Shown piece after piece: positions 26,964-35,252 of a stretch of DNA of 64,000 bases. Numbering within the stretch: position 1 is the first letter of the stretch; each line of letters opens with the position of its first letter. Origin of the DNA: Hydrogenobacter sp. (lineage in GTDB: Bacteria > Aquificota > Aquificia > Aquificales > Aquificaceae); NCBI GenBank assembly GCA_028276405.1, contig JAPYWJ010000003.1:1-64000 (forward strand), read 5' to 3'. Position numbers and translations under genes: made by a program. Below the pieces are notes generated by a model. The model was not told where the DNA came from. It searched no databases and was given only the letters and a program-made list of their open reading frames with translations.

Positions 26964-28268
26964 TTAATTTTCCTCAAGTACTCTATTTATGTTGGTTCTT
27001 AGCCACTTGGCATCAAGCCACTCTTTTGGGTTGACTTCTATCCCGTGAATCATTATGCCAAAGTGTAAGTGGTCTCCAAGAGCCAAACCCGTGCTGTCTG
27101 TGCTTGCTATTACCTCTCCTTTTTTCACAAACTGTCCTTTCTTTACCTTTATCTGTGAAAGATGACCATAAAGACTCATAAGACCAAAACCGTGATCTAT
27201 AATAACCATCTTTCCGTATATACCCATATTACCAGTGAAGACCACTACACCGCTGTTGCTAGCTGGTACTGGTGCGTTTTCAACAGAAGCAAAGTCATAA
27301 CCCATGTGTCTGCTGGTGCTTACCTCTTTGCCTTGGTAATAGTAATACCTAATGTCTCCAAAGGTGGAAACCACCTTGCTACCAGGTAACTGTAAGAAAT
27401 TGCCTTCCCACATTTTTTTGGCTATACTGTTTGATCCTATCTTTTTGAGGTTTTCCACATCTGTCTTTCTCCAGTTTTCGTTAACCTCTTTGAAAGCATC
27501 AACAGGAGGCATGTCCCTGCCCAGAAGCGGGATTATAACTTTCCTTATAAACTCCTCGCTTAGCTTTATCCTGTCTATTTTAAACTCTACTTTCTTTATT
27601 TGGGTTTTCAAAAGAAGGGTTGTGCTGTTTCCTGCAAGGTCATAAGCAACAACCTTTATGGTAGTAGCAGGATCCTGATCAACTTTTACAGGATATAAAG
27701 TAAAGTATTCTTCCTTGCCTATGGAGTACATGGGATATCTTTCCTGTCCTACTTCCAAGTAAGCACCATAACCGTCTTTTACTCTTACCTTTACTGCACC
27801 GGTACCGCCTTGTGGTATATACCGAGTATAACTTACAACTTCAAGCTTGGGGGGTGTAGTGGCAATCCATGCGTCTATATGGTAAGTTTTCTTGCCAAAA
27901 AGTCCGTATCTGAGAGTTATAAATACCTGTGCTTTACCGTCCTTCAATCCCATATTCTTTACAACTAAATCTAGGGGAACCGCTTTTCCTTGAATAGGCG
28001 GTGCATCGTACAGGATAAACTCCTTTCCCTCTTGAATTATTTTTACGGTTGCTCGCTTTACATCACCTTTTAGCCTCAGTGTTATGTCCTTTTGAGCGGG
28101 TATCATGGTAAGGTCCCTTAGGTTTTCCACCTGAGGTTTTCCTACAATAAGGGAAAAGATCATGTACACGGCAATTCCCAAAACCCCTGAAAAAAATAGA
28201 AATCTCAAAAGCCTTCTTTTTATTCTCTTTTTTTCCCTTCTTTCTAATTTGTACTTTTTGTACTTCAT
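26964..28268 (-). CDS. M23-family (LytM) zinc metallopeptidase, membrane anchored
   Basis: The 434-residue protein has a basic N terminus (KKYKLERREKKRIKRRLLR) and one membrane helix (residues about 23-42), then a long periplasmic region with beta-rich repeats. The C-terminal LytM domain carries the HxxxD motif in SRHMGYDFA, a HG block IDHGFGLMSLYGHLSQIKVK, and the HxH motif in LGDHLHFGIMIHG. All zinc ligands are present, so it should cleave peptidoglycan cross-links rather than act as a dead activator. It overlaps prmA by four bases (ATGA). Confidence 0.88.
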   Translation of the reverse strand: MKYKKYKLERREKKRIKRRLLRFLFFSGVLGIAVYMIFSLIVGKPQVENLRDLTMIPAQKDITLRLKGDVKRATVKIIQEGKEFILYDAPPIQGKAVPLDLVVKNMGLKDGKAQVFITLRYGLFGKKTYHIDAWIATTPPKLEVVSYTRYIPQGGTGAVKVRVKDGYGAYLEVGQERYPMYSIGKEEYFTLYPVKVDQDPATTIKVVAYDLAGNSTTLLLKTQIKKVEFKIDRIKLSEEFIRKVIIPLLGRDMPPVDAFKEVNENWRKTDVENLKKIGSNSIAKKMWEGNFLQLPGSKVVSTFGDIRYYYYQGKEVSTSRHMGYDFASVENAPVPASNSGVVVFTGNMGIYGKMVIIDHGFGLMSLYGHLSQIKVKKGQFVKKGEVIASTDSTGLALGDHLHFGIMIHGIEVNPKEWLDAKWLRTNINRVLEEN

Positions 28269-28990
28269 CTTTCCACCACCAAACCAAACCAGCCCTTAAG
28301 TTTCTTTATTTTAACTACACTAAAGTCTTTTAGCATCTGTAAGAATTCATCAAGCTCGTCTTTTCCGTATATGCCAGAAAAAACCGCCCGCTTTTTAAAA
28401 AGCCTCTTTATGTGTTCCATCTCTTTTCTGAAGATGTCCATTTCCAAGTTAGCACAAAGAAAGTCAAAGTTTCCTTTTATGTCCTGTGGCTTTGCTTTTA
28501 TGCATTTTATGGGTGTGTTGTTTGCCTTTGCGTTCTTTTTGCATTCTTTTACTGCAAACTCGTCTATATCAATAGCTAAAACCTGCTTTGCACCACACTT
28601 TTTCAGAACGATGGATAAAATTCCGCTACCACAGCCTACATCTATCGCGGTCCAACCTTTTTTAAAAAACTCATCTATCAACAAAAGACATATCTGTGTG
28701 GATGCATGCAAACCTGTACCAAAAGCCATGCCTGGGTTTATGAAAATGGTTTTGATTCCATACGGCACAATGAGAAAGTCCTTTATCCTTGTAGTTCTTA
28801 GATAGCTTTTTGGGTGTTTCGTATGGACTTCTTGGACCTGCAGAGGTTCTAAATGCCCTAACTTTTCGTACACAGCAAAGATCACCTTATCACCTTTTCT
28901 GTTTAAAATCTCAACACCTTTTGTGTACTCTGTAAGTAGCTGATAAAAGTTCTCTTCCTGTAGAGAATACACATACCTTATATACTTCAC
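28265..28990 (-). CDS. prmA: Ribosomal protein L11 methyltransferase
   Basis: PrmA trimethylates lysines and the N terminus of L11. The 241-residue protein has a short substrate-recognition region, then the SAM domain with the family motif MAFGTGLHASTQICLLL near residue 90, the glycine loop AIDVGCGSGILSIVLKKCG, DIDEFAVKECKKNA and CANLEMDIFRKEM, where NL(E/I) replaces the usual N-I/L. It is about 40-50 residues shorter than the E. coli enzyme, mostly at the N-terminal domain. It overlaps genes on both sides by four bases. Confidence 0.85.
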   Translation of the reverse strand: MKYIRYVYSLQEENFYQLLTEYTKGVEILNRKGDKVIFAVYEKLGHLEPLQVQEVHTKHPKSYLRTTRIKDFLIVPYGIKTIFINPGMAFGTGLHASTQICLLLIDEFFKKGWTAIDVGCGSGILSIVLKKCGAKQVLAIDIDEFAVKECKKNAKANNTPIKCIKAKPQDIKGNFDFLCANLEMDIFRKEMEHIKRLFKKRAVFSGIYGKDELDEFLQMLKDFSVVKIKKLKGWFGLVVER

Positions 28991-29544
28991 TTTACCAGTT
29001 TGGATATGACTTTGAACTCTTCTGTACCCGCTATCTTAAGATTTTGGAAAAGCACTGTTTCTGTGCATGTTATTACCGCTCCCGCGGACCTTATGAACTC
29101 AATGCCCGTTTGGTGGTTTTCCCAAGAGCGTGAACATACTGCATCAGAAACCACATGCACATGGTATCCTTCTCTTAAAAGTCCTAAGGCAGTTTGTAAT
29201 ACACATATGTGTGTTTCCATGCCAGTAAGAAGGATGTTTTTTCTATTATAACCTTTTATAGTTTCAAGGAAGATGCTTTCTTCACAGCAGTTAAAACTGA
29301 GTTTTTCTATAGGTTTGTATTCAGGTAAAACATTTCTTATCTCCTCAACAGTCTGTCCCAAACCCTTAGGATACTGCTCTGTGATTATTATGGGAATCGC
29401 AAAAAGCTTGCACATTTCTATAAGATTTTGTACATTTTTTATAACACTTTGCCTTTTTTCCATAACTCTTGCAAGTTTTTCCTGAATGTCTATTATCACA
29501 AGGATACTGTCCTGCGCTGAAAGGAAGAATTTTTCCAAGCTCAT
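28987..29544 (-). CDS. Isochorismatase-like cysteine hydrolase
   Basis: The start is ATG 29544, overlapping the ahcY stop (ATGA); five more codons are open upstream but lie inside ahcY. The 185-residue protein contains the catalytic aspartate in [15 protein letters not shown], a lysine further on, the cis-peptide segment and the nucleophile in [15 protein letters not shown]. These mark the cysteine hydrolase family that includes nicotinamidase and isochorismatase. It resembles the ycaC-like branch, of unknown substrate. Co-transcription with ahcY is likely, but a functional link is not evident. Confidence 0.8.
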   Translation of the reverse strand: MSLEKFFLSAQDSILVIIDIQEKLARVMEKRQSVIKNVQNLIEMCKLFAIPIIITEQYPKGLGQTVEEIRNVLPEYKPIEKLSFNCCEESIFLETIKGYNRKNILLTGMETHICVLQTALGLLREGYHVHVVSDAVCSRSWENHQTGIEFIRSAGAVITCTETVLFQNLKIAGTEEFKVISKLVK

Positions 29545-30797
29545 GTACCCAACTCCCAAGAGGATAGGTACTTTACTTGCTCTGGTGTTAGGCTATCTAT
29601 TTGCACTCCCATGCTCTCAAGTTTGAGTTGTGCTATCTTCCTATCTATTTCTTCTGGCACTCTGTAAACATCTCTTTTTAGTTCCTGATGATGTTCAAAG
29701 ATGTACTTGGCAGAGAGTGCCTGATTGGCAAAGGACATGTCCATTACGGATGCAGGGTGTCCCTCCGCGCTGGCAAGGTTCACAAGCCTCCCCTGAGCTA
29801 TAAGGTAAATTCTCCTACCGTCTGTAAGTTTATACTCCTCTACAAACTTTCTTATCTCTCTTTTGCTTACACTCATGCCTTCAAGAGCCTGTATATCTAT
29901 CTCCACATTGAAATGTCCTGCATTGGAGATTATCGCTCCATCCTTCATAACTTTTATATGCTCTTCTCTTATAACGGATGTGTTGCCTGTTACCGTAACG
30001 AAAAAGTCCCCTACTTTTGCAGCTTCTATCATAGGCCTTACCAAAAATCCGTCCATCCTTGCCTCAAGAGCCTTTATAGGATCTACTTCTGTAATGATCA
30101 CCGTTGCACCCATACCCCTCGCTCTTTGAGCCACACCTTTACCGCACCAACCGTAGCCAGCAACTACAAAGTTAGAGCCTGCTATGAGTCTGTTGGTAGC
30201 TCTCATTATGGCATCTATGGTGGATTGTCCAGTTCCGTATCTGTTGTCAAACATGTGTTTAGTGTAAGCATCATTAACCGCTATTATGGGAAAGTTCAAA
30301 ATTCCTTGCTTAGCCATGGCTTTTAATCTTATGACCCCAGTAGTAGTTTCTTCCATACCCCCCATAACTTTTGTAGAAAGCTCCCTGTAATCTTTGTGAA
30401 GGGTAGATATAAGGTCCGCACCGTCATCTATAACTATGTTAGGTTCTTTCTTTATAACTTCATGAAGGTGTTGGTAGTAAGTTTGCGTATCTTCACCTTT
30501 TATGGCAAACACTGGTATCTGATAATACTTCACAAGAGCTGCTGCCACATCATCCTGAGTGGATAAGGGGTTAGAAGCAGTCAAATAAACTTCTGCACCA
30601 CCTTCTTTGAGCGTTATGGCAAGGTTTGCAGTCTCTGTAGTGATGTGTAAGCAAGCGGATATTCTTACGTTTTTTAGGGGTTTGTCTTTGGCAAACCCTT
30701 CCCTTATGCTTCTCAAGACGGGCATATCTCTTTCTGCCCACTCTACCCTGTCTCTGCCTTCCTGCGCAAGGGATATGTCTTTTATATGGTATTCCAT
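29541..30797 (-). CDS. ahcY: Adenosylhomocysteinase
   Basis: AhcY hydrolyses S-adenosylhomocysteine to adenosine and homocysteine, using bound NAD+. The 418-residue protein begins with [21 protein letters not shown]. It has the substrate-site blocks [20 protein letters not shown], then [16 protein letters not shown], and the NAD loop [20 protein letters not shown] near residue 212. It lacks the C-terminal extension ending in K-Y-R-Y of eukaryotic enzymes, as in archaeal and thermophilic forms. A TATAAT box ends eight bases before the ATG and no ribosome site is present, so the mRNA appears leaderless. Confidence 0.95.
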   Translation of the reverse strand: MEYHIKDISLAQEGRDRVEWAERDMPVLRSIREGFAKDKPLKNVRISACLHITTETANLAITLKEGGAEVYLTASNPLSTQDDVAAALVKYYQIPVFAIKGEDTQTYYQHLHEVIKKEPNIVIDDGADLISTLHKDYRELSTKVMGGMEETTTGVIRLKAMAKQGILNFPIIAVNDAYTKHMFDNRYGTGQSTIDAIMRATNRLIAGSNFVVAGYGWCGKGVAQRARGMGATVIITEVDPIKALEARMDGFLVRPMIEAAKVGDFFVTVTGNTSVIREEHIKVMKDGAIISNAGHFNVEIDIQALEGMSVSKREIRKFVEEYKLTDGRRIYLIAQGRLVNLASAEGHPASVMDMSFANQALSAKYIFEHHQELKRDVYRVPEEIDRKIAQLKLESMGVQIDSLTPEQVKYLSSWELGT

Positions 30798-30805
30798 AGA
30801 GCTTT

Positions 30806-30811
30806 ATTATA
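30806..30811 (-). promoter_or_regulatory. -10 box of ahcY, overlapping the stop of the upstream gene
   Basis: TATAAT occupies 30811-30806 on the minus strand and overlaps the TAA stop (30809-30807) of the uracil-DNA glycosylase gene. The ahcY ATG begins at 30797, eight bases later. There is no Shine-Dalgarno sequence, so a leaderless or nearly leaderless transcript is predicted. The -35 region is weak. Confidence 0.5.
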
Positions 30812-31463
30812 ACTCTTTTAAAAGCTCTACTACTTTTTTTATGTCTTGGGTGAACTCCTTGTCCGCTTGAGGGTTTCTCAACACATAAGCAGGATGATAA
30901 GTTAGAAAAACCTTTATGTTCCTGTCATAAGGGTAGTCAAAAACCTGTCCTCTGTAACGCGTTATGGGTAGGTTCTTGCCCAAAAGCCCTTCAAGAGCTG
31001 TAGATCCCAAGCACACTATCAGTTTTGGCTTTATTATCTCTATCTCTTTCCTGAGATAAGGAAGGCAACCCATCATCTCATCTTTAGTGGGTTTTCTATT
31101 CCCCGGAGGTCTTGATTTTACTACATTGGTAATGTAAACATCTTCACGCCTAAGCCCAACTTCCTGAAGCTTTTCGTTTAAGTACCTGCCTGCCCTTCCC
31201 ACAAAGGGCTTTTTTTGTCTGTCTTCTTCTTCACCTGGTGCCTCTCCTACAAAAACCACTGATGAGTCAGGATTCCCATCACCAAAGACATAGCCACTGC
31301 TACCTTCATAGAACACGCACTTACTCTCGGTACTTATTTTTTTAAACAGTTCTTCCAGCAACAGCTTCTTATCTATTTTTCCGCCTCTACTTTCCATAAG
31401 GTAAAGCTCTGTTATGCCTATCTCTTCTAAGGATTTCACCGTTGCAGAAAGTTTTCTATCCAT
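30807..31463 (-). CDS. Family-4-like uracil-DNA glycosylase lacking two cluster cysteines
   Basis: The 218-residue protein matches thermophilic UDGa-type enzymes that remove uracil from DNA. It has [20 protein letters not shown] (motif 1), [35 protein letters not shown] and the motif [10 protein letters not shown]. Family 4 enzymes bind a [4Fe-4S] cluster through CxxC, the Cys of (K)CRPPGNR, and C-x-PYL. Here the first cysteine aligns with Glu (ESKC), the third with Ser (KSRPP), and only the second and fourth remain. The cluster is therefore probably absent or altered. The start overlaps the small secreted gene by 28 bases. Confidence 0.85.
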   Translation of the reverse strand: MDRKLSATVKSLEEIGITELYLMESRGGKIDKKLLLEELFKKISTESKCVFYEGSSGYVFGDGNPDSSVVFVGEAPGEEEDRQKKPFVGRAGRYLNEKLQEVGLRREDVYITNVVKSRPPGNRKPTKDEMMGCLPYLRKEIEIIKPKLIVCLGSTALEGLLGKNLPITRYRGQVFDYPYDRNIKVFLTYHPAYVLRNPQADKEFTQDIKKVVELLKEL

Positions 31464-31681
31464 GACTTCTCAAAGCAGGCACTTCCCTCTTGGTAATTTT
31501 GACTTTTCTCTATACACTCTTTTATCTTTTCTATCCTGTAGGTAGTCAACTTCTTACATATACTCCACATATACTCACACCACTTATGCTCTTTCAAAGG
31601 GTTAGTGTTGCAGTCTTTTTCCTGTGCATAGGAGATGCTAAGAACAAGTATCAAACAGAAACCAAATTGTATTTTTGCCAT
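31436..31681 (-). CDS. Small secreted cysteine-containing protein, unknown
   Basis: The 81-residue product starts at ATG 31681 and has a clear signal peptide (MAKIQFGFCLILVLSISYAQ). The mature part of about 61 residues is charged and carries five cysteines, spaced irregularly (DCN, WCEY, ICKK, ECIE, ACFE), enough for two disulfides and a free thiol. No family is recognised and it has no CxxCH. Another ATG lies two codons upstream, but the TATAAT at 31693-31688 puts the transcription start at or near 31681, so the second ATG is preferred. It overlaps the glycosylase start by 28 bases. Confidence 0.6.
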   Translation of the reverse strand: MAKIQFGFCLILVLSISYAQEKDCNTNPLKEHKWCEYMWSICKKLTTYRIEKIKECIEKSQNYQEGSACFEKSWIENFLQR

Positions 31682-31687
31682 GATCAT

Positions 31688-31693
31688 ATTATA
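31688..31693 (-). promoter_or_regulatory. -10 box (TATAAT) six bases before the ATG at 31681
   Basis: TATAAT occupies 31693-31688 on the minus strand; six bases (including an upstream ATG) separate it from ATG 31681. A TTGAAA lies 19 bases upstream at the end of pgsA. No ribosome-binding site fits. This matches the leaderless layout seen at 2463 and 53902. Confidence 0.55.
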
Positions 31694-31704
31694 CGCTCAG
31701 CGTA

Positions 31705-32202
31705 TTAAGACTTTTCAAAGGTTATGTATTTGAGTATGTAATCCCACATGGAGATGTAGGCAAATATTACTGCAGTCCAAAGTGCCAAGTTTCCTGCAGA
31801 ACTTTCCAAAGACAAGAGGAACAAGCTTAAAAACTCAAAGAAAGCCTTGGTTTTACCAAGGTAAGATGCCTGCATTATGTAGCCCTTTTCTACAGAAACG
31901 CTTCTTAGAAAGGAAAGGAAAAGCTCCCTGATGAGCAAGAGGATAAAGCTCAAAGGATGAACTTTTTGTACATACAGAAAAGCGGAAAGCACAGACAAGA
32001 AAAAGACCTTATCCACCATAGGGTCAAGCAGAGCACCCCACCTGTTTTTTTCTCCACTCCTTCTGGCTAAATTGCCGTCAAGGAGGTCTGACAAAGCTCC
32101 TAAAAGTATTAGAGCAGAAGAAAGCCTTTCATAGCCGCCAAGGACGGCATAAAAGGTGGGAAATGTTAGAAAAAATCTAAAGAGAGTTATTAAGTTAGCC
32201 AT
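31705..32202 (-). CDS. pgsA: CDP-alcohol phosphatidyltransferase (PgsA-like)
   Basis: The 165-residue membrane protein has the complete family signature D-G-x2-A-R-x8-G-x3-D-x3-D in LLDGNLARRSGEKNRWGALLDPMVDK and several hydrophobic helices. It most likely makes phosphatidylglycerol phosphate from CDP-diacylglycerol and glycerol 3-phosphate; other alcohol acceptors cannot be excluded. ATG 32202 shares one base with the upstream stop region (GTGATG), and a GTG one codon earlier is an alternative start. Confidence 0.85.
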   Translation of the reverse strand: MANLITLFRFFLTFPTFYAVLGGYERLSSALILLGALSDLLDGNLARRSGEKNRWGALLDPMVDKVFFLSVLSAFLYVQKVHPLSFILLLIRELFLSFLRSVSVEKGYIMQASYLGKTKAFFEFLSLFLLSLESSAGNLALWTAVIFAYISMWDYILKYITFEKS

Positions 32203-32954
32203 CACAAAGATTTTAACATCAGCTCACCTTCAAGGTATCTTATAAACTGGTACGCAGACCTTCCTGAAAAGCCGTATCTTTCTTTTGCCCAGTCAAGAGC
32301 CATACGAAAAAGCAGTTCTTCTTGAATGTTTAGGTTTCTTCTTACAGCGTAGCTTTTTACTATGTCCAGATACTCCTGCTTTCCCATGGAGAAAAAGCCC
32401 AGCCTTATGCCGAACCTCTCCACAAGGGAAAGGGTTTGGATGCGATCCTCTTCGGGAAATTTTTCCGCTCTTTCTATTTGGTGAAGCAAGTTCCTTCTGT
32501 TGGAGGTGACATAAACTACTGCGTTGGCAGGTCTCTCTTCCACATCTCCATCAAGAAGGGATTTTAAAATGTTCACCTGAGGGTCTCCCTCTTCAAAAGA
32601 AAGGTCGTCAAAGAAGATTATAAACTTTTTCTGTGCATCCCTGATCATCTTATAAAGCTCAGAAAGGTGGATTATGTCCATCTGGTATATTTGTATAAGT
32701 CTTAATCCCTCTTTACCGTAAAGTCCGAGCATGGACTTAACAAGGGAAGACTTTCCTGTGCCTCTGTCTCCCCACAGAAGCACATCGTGGGCAGGAAAAC
32801 CCTTTACCAGTTTGAGGGTGTTTTTTCTTAGAGCTTCCTTTTGTCTGTCTATGTAAAGCAATTCTTCAAAGTTGGGTATGTGCGCCTTCTCTATGGGTTG
32901 GATCTTCCCGTCCTTGAAGCGAAAGGCAAAAAAGCTGTCAAAGTTCAGCCCCAT
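32202..32954 (-). CDS. DUF815-family AAA+ ATPase
   Basis: The 250-residue protein has the Walker A LLWGDRGTGKSSLVKSM near residue 60, Walker B FIIFFDDLSFEEGDPQ, the SLLDGDVEERPANAVVYVTSNRR sensor region and a C-terminal helical lid (AKERYGFSGRSAYQFIRYL). These are the conserved blocks of DUF815, an uncharacterised AAA+ family widespread in bacteria. It overlaps nadK by ten bases and is coupled to pgsA. A chaperone- or remodelling-type role is inferred only from the fold. Confidence 0.85.
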   Translation of the reverse strand: MGLNFDSFFAFRFKDGKIQPIEKAHIPNFEELLYIDRQKEALRKNTLKLVKGFPAHDVLLWGDRGTGKSSLVKSMLGLYGKEGLRLIQIYQMDIIHLSELYKMIRDAQKKFIIFFDDLSFEEGDPQVNILKSLLDGDVEERPANAVVYVTSNRRNLLHQIERAEKFPEEDRIQTLSLVERFGIRLGFFSMGKQEYLDIVKSYAVRRNLNIQEELLFRMALDWAKERYGFSGRSAYQFIRYLEGELMLKSL

Positions 32955-33769
32955 TTTAGCTTCTCCTTGAGTATTTCAAAAAAACTCCTTTTGGGGTTTG
33001 GATACATAAGGCAGAAATGCTTTGACCTTTTGATTATTATCTGATCGTGTTTCTTTAGTGCCATGCCTTCCTGCCCGTCCATGGTGAGATAAGCCATGCC
33101 ATCAAGTGAAAAATTTACCACCTTTATCTCAAAATGACTTGGAAGTATGACGGGTCTGTTGGAAAGAGTGTGGGGACATATGGGTACAAAGAGAAGATTT
33201 TCTGAAAGGGGATAAAGGATGGGTCCACCAGCGGACAGAGCGTAAGCAGTTGAACCTGTGGGTGTTGAAACTATAACTCCATCTCCGTAAACTCTCATCA
33301 TAAATTCTCCCATGGCATAAACATCAAGCTCAAGCATGCGTGCTAGGTTGCTTTTTGAAACCACTACATCATTAAGATAATCTCCTAAAAAGCGTAGTGT
33401 TTTGTCTCTTTTTAGGTATGCAGAAATCATAACTCTTTTCTGGTACCTTATTTGACCTTTAAGTACCATCTCAAGTACCTCAAAGGCATACTCCTTTTCT
33501 ACCTCTGTTAGAAATCCGAACCTCCCTTCGTTTATACCCAAGATAGGTATTTGGTATTTTGCTACAAGTCTTGCTCCTGCAAGGAAAGTACCATCTCCAC
33601 CTATTACCAAAAGTAAGTCCTTATCCTTTAATATCTTCTTTTGCTTCCTTTTTCTTGAGTTTATGTACACTTCTGTATGTACTCCCATTAATCTTAGGCG
33701 TTCATGTATCTTCCTTGATGTCTCTATGGCGCTTTGACTGTCTTTTACGAAAAGAAGTACTTTCTTCAT
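32945..33769 (-). CDS. nadK: NAD kinase
   Basis: NadK phosphorylates NAD+ to NADP+ with ATP or polyphosphate. The 274-residue protein has the GGDGTFLAGARLV motif near residue 57, NEGRFGFLTEVEKE, and the conserved core VSTPTGSTAYALSAGGPIL. The end is beta-rich with the usual SFRPV-like block (TLSNRPVILP). The gene overlaps gmhA by four bases upstream and the DUF815 gene by ten downstream. Confidence 0.95.
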   Translation of the reverse strand: MKKVLLFVKDSQSAIETSRKIHERLRLMGVHTEVYINSRKRKQKKILKDKDLLLVIGGDGTFLAGARLVAKYQIPILGINEGRFGFLTEVEKEYAFEVLEMVLKGQIRYQKRVMISAYLKRDKTLRFLGDYLNDVVVSKSNLARMLELDVYAMGEFMMRVYGDGVIVSTPTGSTAYALSAGGPILYPLSENLLFVPICPHTLSNRPVILPSHFEIKVVNFSLDGMAYLTMDGQEGMALKKHDQIIIKRSKHFCLMYPNPKRSFFEILKEKLKWG

Positions 33770-34347
33770 AAGATGGTGTCTATTATCTCACAGAGCACAT
33801 GACCTAAGGTTATATGACACTCCTGTATCCTTGGTGTTTCGTAAGAAGGCACAACAAAACTATAGTGCGCTATCTGAACCACCTTACCACCACTTTTGCC
33901 AGTGAAAGCAACGGTTGTAGCTCCAAGGTCGTGTGCCTTTGCAATACCTCTTATGACATTGGGAGAGTCTCCTGATGTGGTTATACCTATCACTACATCT
34001 CCGGGCACGCACAGGGCTTCTATCTGCCTTTCAAATACTGACTCAAAACCATAGTCATTCCCAACAGCGGTCAGTATAGAAGTGTCTGTGGTAAGCGCTA
34101 AGGCAGGAAGAGCTTTTCTCTCCTTCTTGAACCTGCCTACTATCTCACCTGCTATGTGTTGTGCATCCGCTGCACTGCCTCCATTCCCAAAAAGTAAAAG
34201 CTTATTGCCATCCTTTAAAGCTTGTGCTATGATCTGACCCACCTCAACTATCTGATATGCATAGGTTTCTACAAAAGCCATCTTTATGTCAGCACTTTCC
34301 CTAAAGGAGTTTATTACAAGCTCAAGCATCCTTTTTGAGGTTTCCAA
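33766..34347 (-). CDS. gmhA: Phosphoheptose isomerase
   Basis: GmhA converts sedoheptulose 7-phosphate to D-glycero-manno-heptose 7-phosphate, the first step to lipopolysaccharide core heptose. The 193-residue SIS-domain protein has LFGNGGSAADAQHIAGEIVG, LTTDTSILTAVGNDYGFE, ITTSGDSPNVIRGI and the terminal IQECHITLGHVLCEIID, which includes the zinc ligands. The TTG start at 34347 is supported by AGGAGG at 34360-34355, seven bases upstream; an in-frame ATG at 34329 has no properly spaced site. DiaA-like paralogues are an alternative, but the terminal motif fits GmhA. Confidence 0.9.
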   Translation of the reverse strand: METSKRMLELVINSFRESADIKMAFVETYAYQIVEVGQIIAQALKDGNKLLLFGNGGSAADAQHIAGEIVGRFKKERKALPALALTTDTSILTAVGNDYGFESVFERQIEALCVPGDVVIGITTSGDSPNVIRGIAKAHDLGATTVAFTGKSGGKVVQIAHYSFVVPSYETPRIQECHITLGHVLCEIIDTIL

Positions 34348-35200
34348 CAGTAAGCCTCCTCATAGTTTTGAAAAACTCCGAAAGCATGTGTTTGTGATAC
34401 TCCTCTTGGTTCTCTATGAATCTAAAGAGTCTTTGGATTTCTGGGTCCTTGACCTTCTGGATCTCCTCGCTGTAGTCCTTACCAGTAGACTTTTCGTATT
34501 CTATTTCTTGTCTTACCTGATCCTCTAACTTTTTTAGGGGTTTTGGTGATAAGTCTGTATTTATATCTGGCATGCCACCAAGTTCACCTATCTTTTCACC
34601 TATCTTTCCCATATGAGTCATACTTTCTATAGCCAGATCAAGCATGGTGTCTCTGTAAGTGCAGTCTTTTGTGTGAAAAAACTGGTATAGGTAGTTTATT
34701 ATGGTTTGGTACTCCTCTCTTAGAAACTTGTTAAGGATTTCTAAGGTTTGGGGATCTGCCCTTTTCCCACCTTCTAGCACAACAGATTCCTTAGCAAGCT
34801 CCATAAGTTCCGTGAACTCTATTTTGTGATCCTCTTCGTCCTTTATAACTCTTTCCAAAAGCTTCTTTATGTCATCGTCTTTGACTGTTTCAAGCTGTTT
34901 TGTATAAATATCTATAGCCATCTGTTCTGCATCTATGTCTTTTGCCATCATGTCTGCCCAATCGGGACCGCCTATCACTATCATCTCTTCAAGCCTGTTT
35001 AGCAGTACTTGACCACCAAGCTTTACCACCTTTTGTGCAAACCACTTGAGATGTCTCATTTCTTGCCTTGCTATGGATTCTACTTCCTCAGTTATGTTCT
35101 TGTCTGTTATCAAGAATATGTGGTAAAGGTACTGAACTATTGCAGAATGCTCAAGGGCTATGTCGTAAAGAAGAATCTCAATAAGCTCTTTCTTATTCAT
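34322..35200 (-). CDS. Tandem ferritin-like diiron protein
   Basis: The 292-residue protein consists of two ferritin-like four-helix domains. The first (residues 1-140) has metal-ligand patterns EHSAIVQYLYH, RQEMRHLKWFA and DEEDHKIEF. The second (about 150-270) has REEYQTIINYLYQF, ESMTHMGKIGEKIG and NQEEYHKHM. The first set preserves the E/ExxH ligands well; the second lacks some (MTHMGKI in place of ExxH with a full Glu set). It may oxidise iron, remove peroxide or carry electrons. It starts with GAGG at a proper distance and is divergent from the S41 protease, sharing a compact two-way promoter. Confidence 0.75.
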   Translation of the reverse strand: MNKKELIEILLYDIALEHSAIVQYLYHIFLITDKNITEEVESIARQEMRHLKWFAQKVVKLGGQVLLNRLEEMIVIGGPDWADMMAKDIDAEQMAIDIYTKQLETVKDDDIKKLLERVIKDEEDHKIEFTELMELAKESVVLEGGKRADPQTLEILNKFLREEYQTIINYLYQFFHTKDCTYRDTMLDLAIESMTHMGKIGEKIGELGGMPDINTDLSPKPLKKLEDQVRQEIEYEKSTGKDYSEEIQKVKDPEIQRLFRFIENQEEYHKHMLSEFFKTMRRLTVGNLKKDA

Positions 35201-35223
35201 CCTATTTACCTCACTTGAAAGAC

Positions 35224-35241
35224 ATTATAGCATGGTATAAT
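35224..35241. promoter_or_regulatory. Back-to-back extended -10 elements of a divergent promoter
   Basis: On the minus strand TGC-TATAAT occupies 35232-35224; on the plus strand TGG-TATAAT occupies 35233-35241. The two nine-base extended -10 elements abut without a gap. The plus element has TTGAAA 15 bases upstream (35215-35220). The minus transcript would start near 35217 and has a GAGG ribosome site. The plus transcript would start near 35248, five bases before ATG 35253, with no ribosome site. Confidence 0.65.
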
Positions 35242-35252
35242 TTTATCAGCTT

